The notes: generated from the letters alone by a model not told the origin. A DNA stretch of 64,000 nucleotides from Photorhabdus heterorhabditis (GCF_018448905.1 NZ_RCWA01000028.1:1-64000), one strand, 5' to 3'. Shown: positions 42,563-56,094, counted from the stretch's first letter. Program-made: numbers and translations.

Positions 42563-43411
42563 ATGTCGTTATATCAGGATCATCAAGCTCTTGAGCAACT
42601 TACATTAGGTAAAACCACTTCATATCATGACCAATATGATGCCAACTTACTGCAAGCAATACCACGCAGTATGAACCGTGAACCGCTAAAAATTCTCTGT
42701 GATAATTTACCATTTCACGGAGCTGATATCTGGACACTATATGAGCTGTCATGGCTAAACAGCCGTGGTTTACCACAAGTTGCTGTCGGGCATGTTAGCC
42801 TGAATGCGACGAGTAAAAACCTGATAGAGTCTAAAAGTTTTAAACTCTATCTGAACAGCTTTAACCAAACCCGTTTTGAAAACTGGCAAACTGTCGAAGA
42901 AACACTACAGCGTGATCTGGCCGCTTGCGCAGAAGGCCATGTAGAAGTGACACTTCATCATTTGGATCATTTCAATAACCAACCGATTTCCGCTTTTACC
43001 GGTGAATGTATTGATAACCAAGATATTGACATTACTGAATATAATTTCAAGCGTGATTATCTGCAAGGCGCCGCACAAGGCCCATTAGTGGAAGAGGTTT
43101 TAGTTAGCCATCTACTGAAATCCAACTGTCTGATTACCCATCAACCTGACTGGGGGTCTGTCCAGATTCACTATAAAGGAGCAAAAATTAACCAAGAAGC
43201 GTTACTACGTTATCTGGTATCATTTCGGCACCATAATGAATTTCATGAGCAATGTGTTGAACGTATTTTCAATGATCTACAACAGTTATGTGCACCAGAA
43301 AAGCTCTCGGTCTATGCTCGTTATACCCGTCGCGGGGGATTAGATATCAACCCATGGCGCACAAATAATGCAGACTTTGCTCCAGTAACAGGCAGGCTAG
43401 CACGCCAATAA
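42563..43411 (+). CDS. queF: NADPH-dependent 7-cyano-7-deazaguanine reductase
   Basis: Reduces preQ0 to preQ1 in queuosine synthesis. This is the long (YqcD-type) bimodular tunnel-fold form of 282 residues, equal to E. coli. The NADPH motif [17 protein letters not shown] lies near residue 90, and the catalytic Cys is in [13 protein letters not shown] near 190. The ATG at 42563 ([13 protein letters not shown]) has GAGGA six bases upstream. The earlier start at 42524 adds 13 unconserved residues. I saw no preQ1 riboswitch upstream. Confidence 0.96.
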   Translation: MSLYQDHQALEQLTLGKTTSYHDQYDANLLQAIPRSMNREPLKILCDNLPFHGADIWTLYELSWLNSRGLPQVAVGHVSLNATSKNLIESKSFKLYLNSFNQTRFENWQTVEETLQRDLAACAEGHVEVTLHHLDHFNNQPISAFTGECIDNQDIDITEYNFKRDYLQGAAQGPLVEEVLVSHLLKSNCLITHQPDWGSVQIHYKGAKINQEALLRYLVSFRHHNEFHEQCVERIFNDLQQLCAPEKLSVYARYTRRGGLDINPWRTNNADFAPVTGRLARQ

Positions 43412-43520
43412 ATCTACCGTTCTGAGTGCAGCCTGGGCAAAATTAAGCTGAATAGGAAATGTGACATATTCAGTTTAACGATATTGAGGTGAAACCCATA
43501 CACGATATAAGGAGTCATTC

Positions 43521-44888
43521 TTGATTACACATATCAACCCACTCGGTTCAATGGATTTACTATCTCAACTTGAAGTAGATATGCTAAAGAGTACCGCAAA
43601 AAGTGATCTCTATCGCTTATTTCGTAACTGCTCACTAGCTGTACTCAATTCCGGTAGCCAAACAGATAATAGTAAAGAACTGCTCTCTAAATACACAGAT
43701 TTTGATATTAACGTGTTGCGCCGTGAGCGTGGAGTAAAACTGGAATTGGTAAATCCACCAGAAGAGGCATTTGTTGATGGGAAAATTATCCATTCACTGC
43801 AAGCGAATTTGTTCGCAGTGCTTCGGGATATCTTGTTTGTCCATACTCAGATTACCGATTCAAGAAAACAATATCATCCCAGTCTGGAAGATAGTGCCTA
43901 TATCACCAACACCATATTCTCTATTCTGCGTAACGCCAGAGCATTACATACCGACGAAGATCCCAATATGATTGTCTGTTGGGGCGGCCACTCAGTGACT
44001 AAACAAGAGTATCAATACAGCCGTAAAGTCGGTCATCAGCTTGGGCTGCGAGGGCTCAATATCTGTACCGGCTGCGGCCCTGGTGCAATGGAAGCACCGA
44101 TGAAAGGTGCAGCCGTAGGTCATGCACAACAGAATTATAAAAATAGCCGTTTTATCGGTATCACCGAGCCATCAATCATTGCAGCTGAACCCCCTAACCC
44201 ATTAGTGAACGAACTGATTATCATGCCGGATATAGAAAAACGTCTGGAAGCTTTCGTTCGTATTGCTCACGGTATCATTATTTTCCCAGGTGGTGTCGGC
44301 ACAACAGAAGAATTATTCTATCTGTTGGGTATTCTGATGGACCCGGAAAATCAGGAACAGATATTGCCATTGATTCTTACCGGTCCGAAAGAAAGTGCAG
44401 ATTATTTCCGGGTCTTGGATGAATTTATTGTTCATACATTGGGAAAAGGAGCACGACGCTACTATCACACCATTATTGATGACGCTCCTGAAGTTGCCCG
44501 GATAATGAAAGAAGCCATGCCATTAGTAAGAGATAACCGCCACAGTACCGGTGATGCATACAGTTTTAATTGGTCAATGAAGATCAACTATGATTTACAA
44601 CAACCGTTTGCACCCTCTCATGAAAACATGACTAATCTTAATCTCTATCCTGATCAGTCTCCTGACAAACTGGTAGCTGCACTACGCCGTGCTTTTTCTG
44701 GGATTGTTGCCGGCAATGTGAAAGAGATTGGTATTCACGCGATTGAAAAACATGGCCCATTCAAAATCCACGGGGATGCTGAAATAATGCGCCATATGGA
44801 TAAGCTGCTGACAGACTTTGTGGAACAGCACAGGATGAAACTACCAGGTGGCACTGCTTACGAGCCTTGCTACGAAATTACCCGATAA
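43521..44888 (+). CDS. ppnN: Nucleotide 5'-monophosphate nucleosidase PpnN
   Basis: Formerly YgdH. It cleaves purine and pyrimidine NMPs to base plus ribose-5-phosphate and is stimulated by (p)ppGpp. The LOG-family motif PGGVGTTEE near residue 257 follows [20 protein letters not shown] near 187. The flanking N- and C-terminal regulatory domains are both present. The length is 455 residues (454 in E. coli). The start is a TTG at 43521 with a strong AAGGAG site six bases upstream, giving [18 protein letters not shown] as in E. coli. Confidence 0.95.
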   Translation: MITHINPLGSMDLLSQLEVDMLKSTAKSDLYRLFRNCSLAVLNSGSQTDNSKELLSKYTDFDINVLRRERGVKLELVNPPEEAFVDGKIIHSLQANLFAVLRDILFVHTQITDSRKQYHPSLEDSAYITNTIFSILRNARALHTDEDPNMIVCWGGHSVTKQEYQYSRKVGHQLGLRGLNICTGCGPGAMEAPMKGAAVGHAQQNYKNSRFIGITEPSIIAAEPPNPLVNELIIMPDIEKRLEAFVRIAHGIIIFPGGVGTTEELFYLLGILMDPENQEQILPLILTGPKESADYFRVLDEFIVHTLGKGARRYYHTIIDDAPEVARIMKEAMPLVRDNRHSTGDAYSFNWSMKINYDLQQPFAPSHENMTNLNLYPDQSPDKLVAALRRAFSGIVAGNVKEIGIHAIEKHGPFKIHGDAEIMRHMDKLLTDFVEQHRMKLPGGTAYEPCYEITR

Positions 44889-44944
44889 CAAAAAAAGATG
44901 TCTGCTCCACGGATGGAGCACAATTATGCTTATAGTGATCCAAT

Positions 44945-45700
44945 ATGATACACCTTCTAATTGTTGATGCTCTTAACCTTATCCGCCGCATTCACGCTGT
45001 GCAGGGTAGCCCATGCATTGCTGCCTGTGAACATGCACTGAAGCAGTTGATCCAACATACCAATCCTACCCATGCTGTCGCAGTATTCGATGAGGAAGAT
45101 CGCAGTAACAGTTGGCGTCACCAAATATTACCGGCCTACAAAGCTGGCCGTTCGCCAATGCCTGACAATCTGAAACAAGAAATGCCGCAGATCAGAATAT
45201 CATTTGAACAACAAGGCATAGCCTGCTGGCATGCCCAAGGACATGAAGCAGATGATCTAGCCGCGACGCTGGCAGTAAAAGTCGCTTCTGCCGGTTACGT
45301 TACGATTGTTTCTACTGATAAAGGTTATTGCCAATTACTTTCACCCAATATCCGTATCCGCGACTACTTCCAGAAACGCTGGCTGGATATGCCATTTGTT
45401 CAACAAGAATTTGGCGTTTCTCCAGAACAATTACCTGATTACTGGGGACTGGCGGGGATCAGTAGCAGTAAAATACCCGGAATTCAGGGGATTGGCCCTA
45501 AAACCGCCACGGCTTTACTGCAACAGGTTGGTACACTGGATAACCTTTTCCAGAATCTCGATCAACAACCAGATAAATGGCGCAACAAGCTGGAATCAAA
45601 TAGAGAAATCGCTTTTATCAGCCGGGAAGTTGCGTCGTTACGTACCGATTTAGCGTTAAATGGCAATCTGCAACAACTCCGGCTGACAACAGCAAACTAA
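44945..45700 (+). CDS. xni: Flap endonuclease Xni (ExoIX)
   Basis: Pol I 5'-nuclease paralogue that cuts flap structures. [16 protein letters not shown] at the N terminus, [35 protein letters not shown] and STDKGYCQL give the acidic metal sites. The H3TH region is [21 protein letters not shown]. The length is 251 residues, as in E. coli. Its stop overlaps by 4 bases the convergent stop of prtD. The sdaCB genes found between ppnN and xni in E. coli are absent. Confidence 0.94.
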   Translation: MIHLLIVDALNLIRRIHAVQGSPCIAACEHALKQLIQHTNPTHAVAVFDEEDRSNSWRHQILPAYKAGRSPMPDNLKQEMPQIRISFEQQGIACWHAQGHEADDLAATLAVKVASAGYVTIVSTDKGYCQLLSPNIRIRDYFQKRWLDMPFVQQEFGVSPEQLPDYWGLAGISSSKIPGIQGIGPKTATALLQQVGTLDNLFQNLDQQPDKWRNKLESNREIAFISREVASLRTDLALNGNLQQLRLTTAN

Positions 45701-47073
45701 CGGAAATACCCTGCTACCTTATCCAAATGCTCACCTTTTAGCTCTCCGGCCTCATTTAGTAGGCCGACCCAAGCTTTAATATAATTATATTTTGCCTGAG
45801 AAAGATCACGCCGGGCAGTATATAACTGCTGCTCAGCATTCAGAATATCCACATTAACCCGCTGCCCAAGAACAACACTCTTACTGGTCGCATCTACCTG
45901 CAAGCTGGCTGATTCAACAGCCATTTCATAAGCATTAATCCGCTTTTCACTATTCAGGTACTGATTATAATTTCGGCGTAATGCATTAAGAACTTCTCCT
46001 GCCTGAGCATCAAGATCATATCTAGTTCTTCCATATTGCGCCGCCGCCTGACGTACAGAAGCCGATGTACCACCCCCATTATAGATATTCATGCTCATCC
46101 GCAAGCCAATGGTATCGGTTCGATACTTCTGATCTACCGTATTATCGCTGCTAGATTCGCTTTCAGAATGGGAAGCATAGAGTTCCAACTTAGGTAAATA
46201 ACCTGCCCGGTTACGTTGCACCTCATGGTACGCCGCTTTCACTTCCTGACGGGAAGCGGCCAGAACCGGATTGTTAGCTAATGCCAGTTTTTCCCATTCT
46301 TCATAATGGCTTGGCGACAACTTCAATATCTTAAACTGCGTCTTATCTGATAGCCGCTGCACCGGTAAATCAATGGGAAGAGGAACACCAACAATCAGTT
46401 GTAAACCCCGGATTGCTGCATCCAGATCATCTTTAGCTGCTATTTCATCGGCAATAGCCTGGCTGTAACGAGATTGTGTTTCCACTACATCAGTACGTGT
46501 CCCTTCACCAGAAGCAAATAACTTCCTGTTCAGTTCCAATTGTTTTTCATACGCCATTTTCTGGCGTATCACCAAATCAATCTGATCCTGAGCATAAGCC
46601 ACATCCACGTAAGCATTCACTACCCGGACAGCTAATTGCTGAAAATCTGCCCGAAAACGTTCATTACTCATTAACGTATGAGCCTGACTGGCTTTATAAC
46701 GCGCCCATATCTCAAAATCTATCAATGGCTGAGTCAGCACAACTGCCGCGTTATAACTGCTATATTGGCGATCCCGACTTTCCGTTGTCTTATTTCCCCG
46801 ACGATCATACGTAGGGTATTCCATATGTTGCCAGTTCTTCGGTGAATGCTGATAAGACATCATCACTTTAGGTAACAATTCTGCCCTGCCAATCTTTTCA
46901 TACTCTTCTCCTCCTTCTCTTTCTTTTACTGCCGAGAGAAAAGTAGGATCATTTTCTAATGCCAGCGCATAAGCCTCTGTCAGGCTCAGTGCCCATGCAG
47001 GAAAAGAGAACAAACTGACACTGAAAAGAATTAACAAACTCACTGATGATAAAGAAGCACGATGCAGTTTCAT
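45697..47073 (-). CDS. prtD: TolC-family outer-membrane channel of the PrtA exporter
   Basis: Outer-membrane component of the type I secretion system. A signal peptide ends in FSFPAWA, then [20 protein letters not shown] begins the first TolC repeat. The protein is rich in helical coiled-coil stretches and ends ...AGYFR. From ATG 47073 (AGGAG upstream) it has 458 residues. The third exporter gene, 2 bp after prtC. In Dickeya nomenclature the equivalent is PrtF, so the letter depends on the naming scheme. Confidence 0.9.
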   Translation of the reverse strand: MKLHRASLSSVSLLILFSVSLFSFPAWALSLTEAYALALENDPTFLSAVKEREGGEEYEKIGRAELLPKVMMSYQHSPKNWQHMEYPTYDRRGNKTTESRDRQYSSYNAAVVLTQPLIDFEIWARYKASQAHTLMSNERFRADFQQLAVRVVNAYVDVAYAQDQIDLVIRQKMAYEKQLELNRKLFASGEGTRTDVVETQSRYSQAIADEIAAKDDLDAAIRGLQLIVGVPLPIDLPVQRLSDKTQFKILKLSPSHYEEWEKLALANNPVLAASRQEVKAAYHEVQRNRAGYLPKLELYASHSESESSSDNTVDQKYRTDTIGLRMSMNIYNGGGTSASVRQAAAQYGRTRYDLDAQAGEVLNALRRNYNQYLNSEKRINAYEMAVESASLQVDATSKSVVLGQRVNVDILNAEQQLYTARRDLSQAKYNYIKAWVGLLNEAGELKGEHLDKVAGYFR

Positions 47074-47075
47074 AA

Positions 47076-48404
47076 TCACTCCTCTATCAACGATGTCGAA
47101 GCCCGATCCCACAATGGCTTAAACAGGTAACTCAACAAGGAACGTGAACCGGTTTTGACAAATACTTCAACTGGCATCCCCGGCCTGATATCCAGCCCTT
47201 TCAGTTTTTCCATCTCTTCAGGGGATACGACTGCTCTCATCTGATAATAAGGTTGGCTATTCACAGGATCTACCAATCTGTCTGCGGAAACCATGACCAC
47301 TTTTCCCGCAATTTTTGGCGTCCGGTTCTGATTAAAAGCGGTGAACATCAGATCTACATCCAGCCCTTTACTAATCTTATCTGCCAGATTAACCGCAACA
47401 CGGGTTTCCACTTCAAGCGCCATTTGGTTCGGTAGAATTTCCATCAGTTTTTCACCGGGAGCAACAACACCACCCTGTGTAAAAATATTTAACCCGACAA
47501 CCGTGCCATCAACCGGTGCCACAATTGAAGTATGCGTAAGTTCAAACTGGGCTGTATCCAACTTATTTCTGTATTCACTGGCAGCAACCTGCACCTCTGC
47601 CAATTGCGTACGCACTTCCCGTTGATAGTCTGCGTTGCGCTGAATAATACGCTGCTGGGTTTCCTGTAGCTGTTTTTCAAGCTGGCCGGTACGCCCTTCC
47701 ATTTCCGCTATGCTACTGTTGAGTTCAGCCTGTTCACGCAGAAGTTCCAAATAACGATTACGCGGGAAATATCCCTCATCCACTAAAGATTTAAGATTAA
47801 CTATCTGTTCTTTAAGTGCTACCTGTTGCACTCGTTTACTGACAAGAGAAGCTTTCAGCCCTTTAATCTGAAAGTTTGTACCAGCAACAGACTGCTCAAG
47901 CCCTTCCAGATCGCTTTGCAGCATTTCCCGGCGTGATGCGAACAGTTGTTTTTGCAATGCAATAATCTCTTTCACCCGAGGTTCAGATTGTAATTGCTGG
48001 AATATTTCGGGAAAAACCAGCATGTCATCACCATGCTGTTCAGCCAATAAACGGGTTTCCGTTGCTAATGTGGTATACAGTTGATCCTGAAGCGCATCTA
48101 CCTGTGCTTTTGCCTGCACCTGACTGAGCTGAACGAGAGTTTGGCCCGCTTTTATTGTTTCTCCTTCAACAACCATAATCTGGCTAATAATACCGCTTGC
48201 CGGGGCTTGAACCGTTTTGCGGTTGCCATCCACAACCACCACACCAGAAGACGCGACCCCTTTATCCAACGGCGCAAATGCTGCCCAAATGAGAAACCCC
48301 AAGATCCCCACACCAATCACCAACCATCCTAGTCGTAAAAAATGCCCTTCTTCTAGTGGCAATAATCCTTTTCCATCCACTACCGGCGTATTCTGATCAG
48401 ACAT
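47076..48404 (-). CDS. prtC: HlyD-family membrane fusion protein of the PrtA exporter
   Basis: Periplasmic adaptor of the type I system. One N-terminal membrane helix (LGWLVIGVGILGFLIWAAFAP) is followed by a lipoyl/biotinyl-like half-motif (VVVDGNRKTVQAPASGIISQIMVVEGETIKAGQTL), long coiled coils, and the second half-motif with a beta-barrel (HTSIVAPVDGTVVGL). The ATG at 48404 (MSDQNTP) has GGGAG five bases upstream. A GTG two codons earlier is less likely. The length is 442 residues. The Dickeya equivalent is PrtE. Confidence 0.9.
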   Translation of the reverse strand: MSDQNTPVVDGKGLLPLEEGHFLRLGWLVIGVGILGFLIWAAFAPLDKGVASSGVVVVDGNRKTVQAPASGIISQIMVVEGETIKAGQTLVQLSQVQAKAQVDALQDQLYTTLATETRLLAEQHGDDMLVFPEIFQQLQSEPRVKEIIALQKQLFASRREMLQSDLEGLEQSVAGTNFQIKGLKASLVSKRVQQVALKEQIVNLKSLVDEGYFPRNRYLELLREQAELNSSIAEMEGRTGQLEKQLQETQQRIIQRNADYQREVRTQLAEVQVAASEYRNKLDTAQFELTHTSIVAPVDGTVVGLNIFTQGGVVAPGEKLMEILPNQMALEVETRVAVNLADKISKGLDVDLMFTAFNQNRTPKIAGKVVMVSADRLVDPVNSQPYYQMRAVVSPEEMEKLKGLDIRPGMPVEVFVKTGSRSLLSYLFKPLWDRASTSLIEE

Positions 48405-48470
48405 ATCCACTCCCGGACAGAAATCTCCGTCTCAGCTATTTGATATTATTATAATTACATGCTTATTTGC

Positions 48471-50201
48471 TTATGATGCCTGTGCAACTGCCTTGGCCGC
48501 AGAAGGTTCCTGACTTTTATTTTGTTGCGATAAAGCAGTCATTACCTGCTGAGATGAACCAAACATCTTCATTTTTCCCTGAACCAGTAGCAATATTTTG
48601 TTCGTCTGTGACAACAATGATGTGCGGTGAGTAATCACAATCACAGTTTTTCCTTGCGCTTTCAGCTGAGCAATAGCTTGATTCAGCGCTCTTTCACCCG
48701 CTTCATCCAGGCTGGAATTAGGTTCATCCAGAACCACAAGTGATGGCTCATCATACAACGCACGAGCAAGACCAATTCGCTGTTTCTGACCGCCAGATAG
48801 CCCAATACCGCCGGCACCAATAACAGTGTCATAACCCTTATCAAGCGCTAATATCAGTTCATGAACCCCAGCTTTCTTTGCCGCCTGAACAACTTTTTCT
48901 GATTCCACTTCATTGAAACGAGCAATGTTCTCAGCGATAGTGCCGCCAAATAGCTCAATATCTTGCGGTAAATATCCTATTGAAGAACCCAATTCATCTT
49001 TGTTCCACCGATAAATATCTGCATTATCAAGACGGACTACACCTTCCTGTGCCGGCCATATCCCGACCAGTAACCGGGCGAGGGTCGATTTCCCTGAAGC
49101 ACTGGGGCCAATTAATCCCATCACATCACCCGCATCCAGCGCAAAACTAACATCCTGCAACACAACCTTACTGTTTCTTCCTGGAGGTGCGGCTGAAACT
49201 TTTTCTACCACCAAATTGCCTTTTGGCACCGGTAATGACATGCCCGATTTCCGTTCTGGTTGCTGCTCCAACAAATCGGTTAATCGTTGCCATGACAAAC
49301 GCGCTGCACTCCAACCTTTCCAGGCTTGAATCAGCTGTTCAATCGGCGAAAGTGCCCGCCCCATCAGAATTGAAGCAGCAATCATCATTCCTGGCGTAAT
49401 ATGCCCGTCAATTGCTAACCAGCCACCTAATCCAAGGATCAGCGACTGTAACGCCAAACGCACTGTTTTAGTGACTGAATTAATTACTGAAGCCCGTTCA
49501 CTGGCAATACGCTGGAAATTCAGAAAACGTTCATGTAATCCAAACCATCTCCGGCGTAACACCGGCAACATCCCCAACGCCTCTATTACTTCAGCGTTAC
49601 GCAAGTTAGTGCTAGCGAGGCTGGCTGAACGCAGAGCAAGTTTATTGGCTTCTGATAAAGGCTGGCTTGATACCCACTGATTCAACACAGCAAGGGCAAT
49701 CAATACCAACGCCCCCACTAATGACAACAAACCAAGCCAGGGGTTAAAAAGAAAAATAACCAGCAAGTAGATTGGGAACCAGGGGGCATCAAAGAAAGCA
49801 AATAAGGCATTACCCGTCAGAAACTGGCGAATATTTGCCAAGTCATTGAGCATCTGCCCCGCATCTGTTGTACCATTTTTCAGATTTGATTCGTAAGATG
49901 CGGTATAAACCCGATTATTCAGCTTCATATCAAGCTGGCTACCAATACGAATAACAATCATGCTGCGGATATATTCCAGCATCCCCATCATGGCAAACAT
50001 GCCAAGAGTAATCAGGGTCAACATCAGCAAAGTGATTTCATTGCCCGACGGCAACACTCTGTCATAAACCTGCAACATATAAACAGATGGAACCAACATG
50101 AGCAGGTTAATAAAGGCAGTGAACAACCCGATAGTCCAAAACACCCGACTACGGGCACGAATGACATCAGCAATCTCGTCCTTTGGGAGTAGTAATTTCA
50201 C
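48471..50201 (-). CDS. prtB: Type I secretion ABC transporter for PrtA
   Basis: Half-size exporter of the PrtD/HasD type, 576 residues. The six-helix transmembrane domain lies in residues 20-300. The nucleotide-binding domain has Walker A GPSASGKST (365-373), signature LSGGQKQR near 470 and Walker B LVVLDEPNSSLDEA. There is no N-terminal C39-like domain, as expected for serralysin exporters. It follows inh by 84 bp and precedes prtC. The Dickeya equivalent is PrtD. Confidence 0.92.
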   Translation of the reverse strand: MKLLLPKDEIADVIRARSRVFWTIGLFTAFINLLMLVPSVYMLQVYDRVLPSGNEITLLMLTLITLGMFAMMGMLEYIRSMIVIRIGSQLDMKLNNRVYTASYESNLKNGTTDAGQMLNDLANIRQFLTGNALFAFFDAPWFPIYLLVIFLFNPWLGLLSLVGALVLIALAVLNQWVSSQPLSEANKLALRSASLASTNLRNAEVIEALGMLPVLRRRWFGLHERFLNFQRIASERASVINSVTKTVRLALQSLILGLGGWLAIDGHITPGMMIAASILMGRALSPIEQLIQAWKGWSAARLSWQRLTDLLEQQPERKSGMSLPVPKGNLVVEKVSAAPPGRNSKVVLQDVSFALDAGDVMGLIGPSASGKSTLARLLVGIWPAQEGVVRLDNADIYRWNKDELGSSIGYLPQDIELFGGTIAENIARFNEVESEKVVQAAKKAGVHELILALDKGYDTVIGAGGIGLSGGQKQRIGLARALYDEPSLVVLDEPNSSLDEAGERALNQAIAQLKAQGKTVIVITHRTSLLSQTNKILLLVQGKMKMFGSSQQVMTALSQQNKSQEPSAAKAVAQAS

Positions 50202-50285
50202 AGCATTTCCTTAATAACTATCTGATATATCTTATTTTTATAAATATGTGACTATCTGATGTTAACGTTCCTTGCCCTATTCGCT

Positions 50286-50672
50286 TTACTTACCCGGTCT
50301 CATTATCAATTCCCGGCCATCAGCAAACCGGGCAAACCAGCCATCTGACTCATGAGCAAAAAAAGCCAAACCACTCCCCTGATTATCTGTAATTGTGATG
50401 CCATCAGGCGTAGGCCGCCAACCGGCAGGTACTTCACCAAACATATCCGCCAAACACGTGTTATCACCATTAAGTGACCAAATTGACCCCTCCGGTAATG
50501 GTTGATCAGTCAATGACACATCACATTGTTGACGTTTATCTGACAGTTGCCATACGCCTTTCAATTCACTAGCGTGTGGCAGATCAAGACTACTTGCCAT
50601 ACTTCCTCCAATAATGCTGAATGTAAGAACAACAAAGAATGCAAATTTTAGATACCAAGTCGCAAAAACCAT
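50286..50672 (-). CDS. inh: Serralysin inhibitor Inh
   Basis: Periplasmic protein inhibitor of the I38 (Inh/AprI) family, which blocks any protease misdirected inside the cell by inserting its N terminus into the active site. A signal peptide (about 1-26, ending SMA) is followed by SSLDLPHASELKGVWQLSD. Two cysteines (QQCDVS and NTCLAD) form the expected single disulfide. The length is 128 residues. It lies between prtA and the exporter genes, behind a hairpin. Confidence 0.88.
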   Translation of the reverse strand: MVFATWYLKFAFFVVLTFSIIGGSMASSLDLPHASELKGVWQLSDKRQQCDVSLTDQPLPEGSIWSLNGDNTCLADMFGEVPAGWRPTPDGITITDNQGSGLAFFAHESDGWFARFADGRELIMRPGK

Positions 50673-50689
50673 GCCGTCTCCAAACGAAT

Positions 50690-50714
50690 AACCGCATCCA
50701 AATTAGATGCGGTT
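50690..50714 (-). terminator. Intercistronic hairpin between prtA and inh
   Basis: Perfect 9-bp arms AACCGCATC (50690-50698) and GATGCGGTT (50706-50714) sit 11 bp after the prtA stop. ATTCGTTT follows on the minus strand, a weak U-tract. It probably lets a fraction of transcripts continue, so that prtA is made in excess over inhibitor and exporter, or it protects the prtA 3' end. Confidence 0.65.
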
Positions 50715-50725
50715 GTATTGTTGTG

Positions 50726-53280
<2,555 letters not shown>

Positions 53281-53281
53281 A

Positions 53282-53314
53282 AAATAAAAACGCCTCAAAA
53301 TATCACTGAGGCGC
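53282..53314 (-). terminator. Intrinsic terminator after rlmM
   Basis: The minus strand reads CGCCTCA (53307-53313 complement) and TGAGGCG (53291-53297 complement) around a 9-nt loop, then TTTTTATTTT. It lies 57 bp past the rlmM stop. Confidence 0.88.
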
Positions 53315-53370
53315 TTTATGAAGTCTTATTTTAGGAATTTATTCCAGAAATAACGATGAACAACAGTTAA

Positions 53371-54471
53371 TCAGTCATTATTCCGACTGTTTGCATAAGC
53401 AGACCAAATACGACGAACATGAACCGTTATTTCTTCCCTGTCATGATAAAGGTGCTTTGCCTGAATTTGTGCATTGATACCATTCTCTTTTAATTGCAGA
53501 TTCATTTTCTGCAAATTATGCGCAACTTCTTCATAACGCTTTTTCATGGGCAGTTTGAGATTAAAAATAGCCTCCCGACACCAACCATTAACCAACCAAT
53601 CAGCCATGAGTTGCGTCACTTTTGCCGGCTTTTCCACCATATCACACACTAGCCAATAAATGTTTTTTACCGAAGGTTGAAACTTAAAACCATCAATTTT
53701 GTGATGCCGAACCTGCCCGGTATCCATCAGGCTTTGCGACATAGGACCATTATCCACAGCATGAACCATCATACTGCGTTTCACCAATTGGTAGGTCCAA
53801 CCACCAGGACATGCACCTAAATCAACAGCATACAGACCACTAGCCAGCCGCTCTTCCCATTCATCATAAGGAATAAAAACATGAAAAGCTTCTTCCAACT
53901 TCAGTGTTGAACGACTTGGTGCATCTGAAGGGAACTTCAATCGGGGAATGCCCATATAAAATGGCGAGTTGTTATTACTGTAAGAATAACCAACATAACA
54001 GCAACCCGGTGCAATAAAGAAAACATGTATGACGGGACGGCTCGTGTTTTCCTTAATCTGCAAAATTTTTTCCTGACGCATAGCATTACGCAACGGCACA
54101 GTAAATTTCCGGCAGAATTTCAACAACTCTTTACTTTCATTAGTATCAGGCACTTCAACCCGTAGTTCGCCCGCACGTTCGATGACACCATGTAACATAC
54201 CAACAATCGGACTTATCCGATCTTCAGGAGATAAATCTCGTAATAATTCACCCACGACTAGCATTTGGCGGGCAAAAATCAATTCCCGAAAGGGTATCTC
54301 ACGAATAAGACGATCTGCATCTTCATGCTGATAACACTCAAACAGAACATAACCGCTGTTGTCTTTTACCCGGGCAAAACCGTAAATCTCTTTTTGACCC
54401 GCTTTATCGGTGATTTCTGCCGCACACTCTTTTTCAAAACCAGGGCGACAATATAAGGCAATTTTATTCAT
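53371..54471 (-). CDS. rlmM: 23S rRNA (cytidine(2498)-2'-O)-methyltransferase
   Basis: Adds the 2'-O-methyl group at C2498 of 23S rRNA. An N-terminal THUMP-like domain ([20 protein letters not shown]) precedes a Rossmann domain with the SAM motif [18 protein letters not shown] and the K-D-K-E catalytic residues ([38 protein letters not shown]). The length is 366 residues, identical to E. coli. It overlaps ygdD by 8 bases. Confidence 0.96.
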   Translation of the reverse strand: MNKIALYCRPGFEKECAAEITDKAGQKEIYGFARVKDNSGYVLFECYQHEDADRLIREIPFRELIFARQMLVVGELLRDLSPEDRISPIVGMLHGVIERAGELRVEVPDTNESKELLKFCRKFTVPLRNAMRQEKILQIKENTSRPVIHVFFIAPGCCYVGYSYSNNNSPFYMGIPRLKFPSDAPSRSTLKLEEAFHVFIPYDEWEERLASGLYAVDLGACPGGWTYQLVKRSMMVHAVDNGPMSQSLMDTGQVRHHKIDGFKFQPSVKNIYWLVCDMVEKPAKVTQLMADWLVNGWCREAIFNLKLPMKKRYEEVAHNLQKMNLQLKENGINAQIQAKHLYHDREEITVHVRRIWSAYANSRNND

Positions 54472-54859
54472 GGCGAAGCGCCGATTTCCTTAGACGCAAA
54501 GCGCCGATTAATACTAAGATCCAGCCAATAAGAAAGCTGCCCCCTCCAACTGGAGTAATATAAGCGAAAAATTTAACCTGCAATAAGGCCATACAATAGA
54601 GACTGCCACTAAACAACAAAATGCCTACCGCGAAAAAGACACCACTCCAGTAAAACCAGAGAATAACTTTACGCATCAGCATGGCAGATATAGCCATCAT
54701 TGCCAGAGTGTGAATACCCTGATATTGCAGACCAAGCTCAATCCAGCCTAGCTGATATTTTTCCATAATCGGAGATAATAAATGCGATCCGATAGCACCA
54801 AACGCCACATAGAAAAAACCACTAATGCCAGCAAAGATAAGCATTAAACGACTATTCAC
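54464..54859 (-). CDS. ygdD: DUF423 membrane protein YgdD
   Basis: Small inner-membrane protein of 131 residues (131 in E. coli) with four hydrophobic segments and the DUF423 blocks [22 protein letters not shown] and [18 protein letters not shown]. Function unknown. It overlaps the start of rlmM, so the two are coupled. In the leftward gcvA-ygdD-rlmM order, two ERIC elements now separate it from gcvA. Confidence 0.92.
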   Translation of the reverse strand: MNSRLMLIFAGISGFFYVAFGAIGSHLLSPIMEKYQLGWIELGLQYQGIHTLAMMAISAMLMRKVILWFYWSGVFFAVGILLFSGSLYCMALLQVKFFAYITPVGGGSFLIGWILVLIGALRLRKSALRHE

Positions 54860-54881
54860 TGTTATCTTCCTTTTTCATATT

Positions 54882-55008
54882 TATACCCTTCATCTTTCAA
54901 GCTGCTGCTTTGTTGGCTGCGTTCACTTACCCCGGTCACAGAGTTATCTATGCTCCCGGGGATGCGTTCTCTTGCCGCCGCACTGCAACTTGAAATCTAT
55001 TGGGTATA
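54882..55008. repeat. ERIC element, first of a tandem pair
   Basis: 127 bp from TATACCC to GGGTATA, in the opposite orientation to the copy at 34561. Internal landmarks are TTGGCTGCGTTCACTTACCCC, GGTCACAGAGTTATC and CTCCCGGGGATGCG. It shares its last two bases (TA) with the next copy. It starts 22 bp upstream of ygdD, within the presumed gcvA-ygdD transcript. Confidence 0.92.
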
Positions 55009-55133
55009 TACCCTTCATCTTTCAAGCTGCTGCTTTGTTGGCTACGTTCACTTACCCCGGTCACAGAGTTATCTATGCTCCCGGGGATTCGCGCCCTTGC
55101 CGTCTCGATCCATCTTGAAATCCATTGGGTATA
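55007..55133. repeat. ERIC element, second of a tandem pair
   Basis: A second 127-bp copy in the same direction, beginning at the TATA that ends the first copy. It differs from the first by a handful of substitutions (for example GATTCGCGCCC for GATGCGTTCTC), so this is not a very recent exact duplication. It ends 41 bp past the gcvA stop. Confidence 0.92.
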
Positions 55134-55173
55134 TATCTGAGAACTCTTGTAACCAGAATGACTTATCCTTTCC

Positions 55174-56094
55174 TTATTCATTGGTAATAAAACCCAATTT
55201 CTCCTGCTCACTAGCGGCCTGTGCCAGAACCCATTGCCGGAATGCTGCGATTTTCCCTACCTCAGCCTGACTATCATGACAAACAAGGTAAAATGCATTC
55301 TTGCTCACTAACACATCATTAAATGGGCAAACTAAACGCCCGGCATCAATTTCAGTCCGAGCCATGACATTATTTGCCAATGCAACCCCTTGCCCATGAA
55401 CCGCCGCCTGGATCACCATGGCGCTATGGCTAAATATAGGTCCCTGCTGAACATTTATCTGCTGTTGCATCTCAAGTTGACGTACATAAGCCAGCCAGTC
55501 ACGGCGAGAAGAATCGTGCAATAATGTATGGCGCGCTAAATCTGCTGGTGTTTTCAGAGGATTCTCCCCAGTTAGTAGCGTAGGAGAACAAACAGGGAGC
55601 AAATATTCTGCATAAAGACGATCTGTTCGCAACCCCGGCCAGTTTCCACGGCCATAAAATATAGCAACATCAACATCATCAGCGAGCTTATCTTCTTCTC
55701 TGTCTACCGCCTGTATCCTGACATCAATTCCCGGGTAAGCTAAATTAAAGCCAGACAACCTTGGAACCAACCACTGAATAGCAAAGCTGGGTGAAAGACT
55801 GACAGTCAAAGCCCCTTTCGCACTTCGAGCTTGAAGTTTACGCGTTGCTTCATTTATAGACGTGAAAATTTCTTTAATATCCAAATAATAACTTTGTCCC
55901 TCTTCAGTCAACAATAGTGATCGGTTGCGACGACGAAACAGCTTAAGCCCCAGAAAGTCCTCCAAACTTTTCATCTGGTGGCTAACTGCGGCCTGCGTCA
56001 CAAATAACTCTTCAGCTGCCTTAGTAAAACTCAAATGGCGCGCCGCAGCATCAAAAACCCGCAACGCATTAAGTGGTGGTAAACGTTTGGACAT
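55174..56094 (-). CDS. gcvA: Glycine cleavage system regulator GcvA
   Basis: LysR-type regulator of gcvTHP and gcvB, 306 residues (305 in E. coli). An N-terminal winged HTH (LNALRVFDAAARHLSFTKAAEELFVTQAAVSHQMKSLE) precedes the periplasmic-binding-fold effector domain. Divergent from gcvB with 122 bp between, the conserved pairing that lets GcvA control its own promoter and that of the sRNA. Confidence 0.95.
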   Translation of the reverse strand: MSKRLPPLNALRVFDAAARHLSFTKAAEELFVTQAAVSHQMKSLEDFLGLKLFRRRNRSLLLTEEGQSYYLDIKEIFTSINEATRKLQARSAKGALTVSLSPSFAIQWLVPRLSGFNLAYPGIDVRIQAVDREEDKLADDVDVAIFYGRGNWPGLRTDRLYAEYLLPVCSPTLLTGENPLKTPADLARHTLLHDSSRRDWLAYVRQLEMQQQINVQQGPIFSHSAMVIQAAVHGQGVALANNVMARTEIDAGRLVCPFNDVLVSKNAFYLVCHDSQAEVGKIAAFRQWVLAQAASEQEKLGFITNE

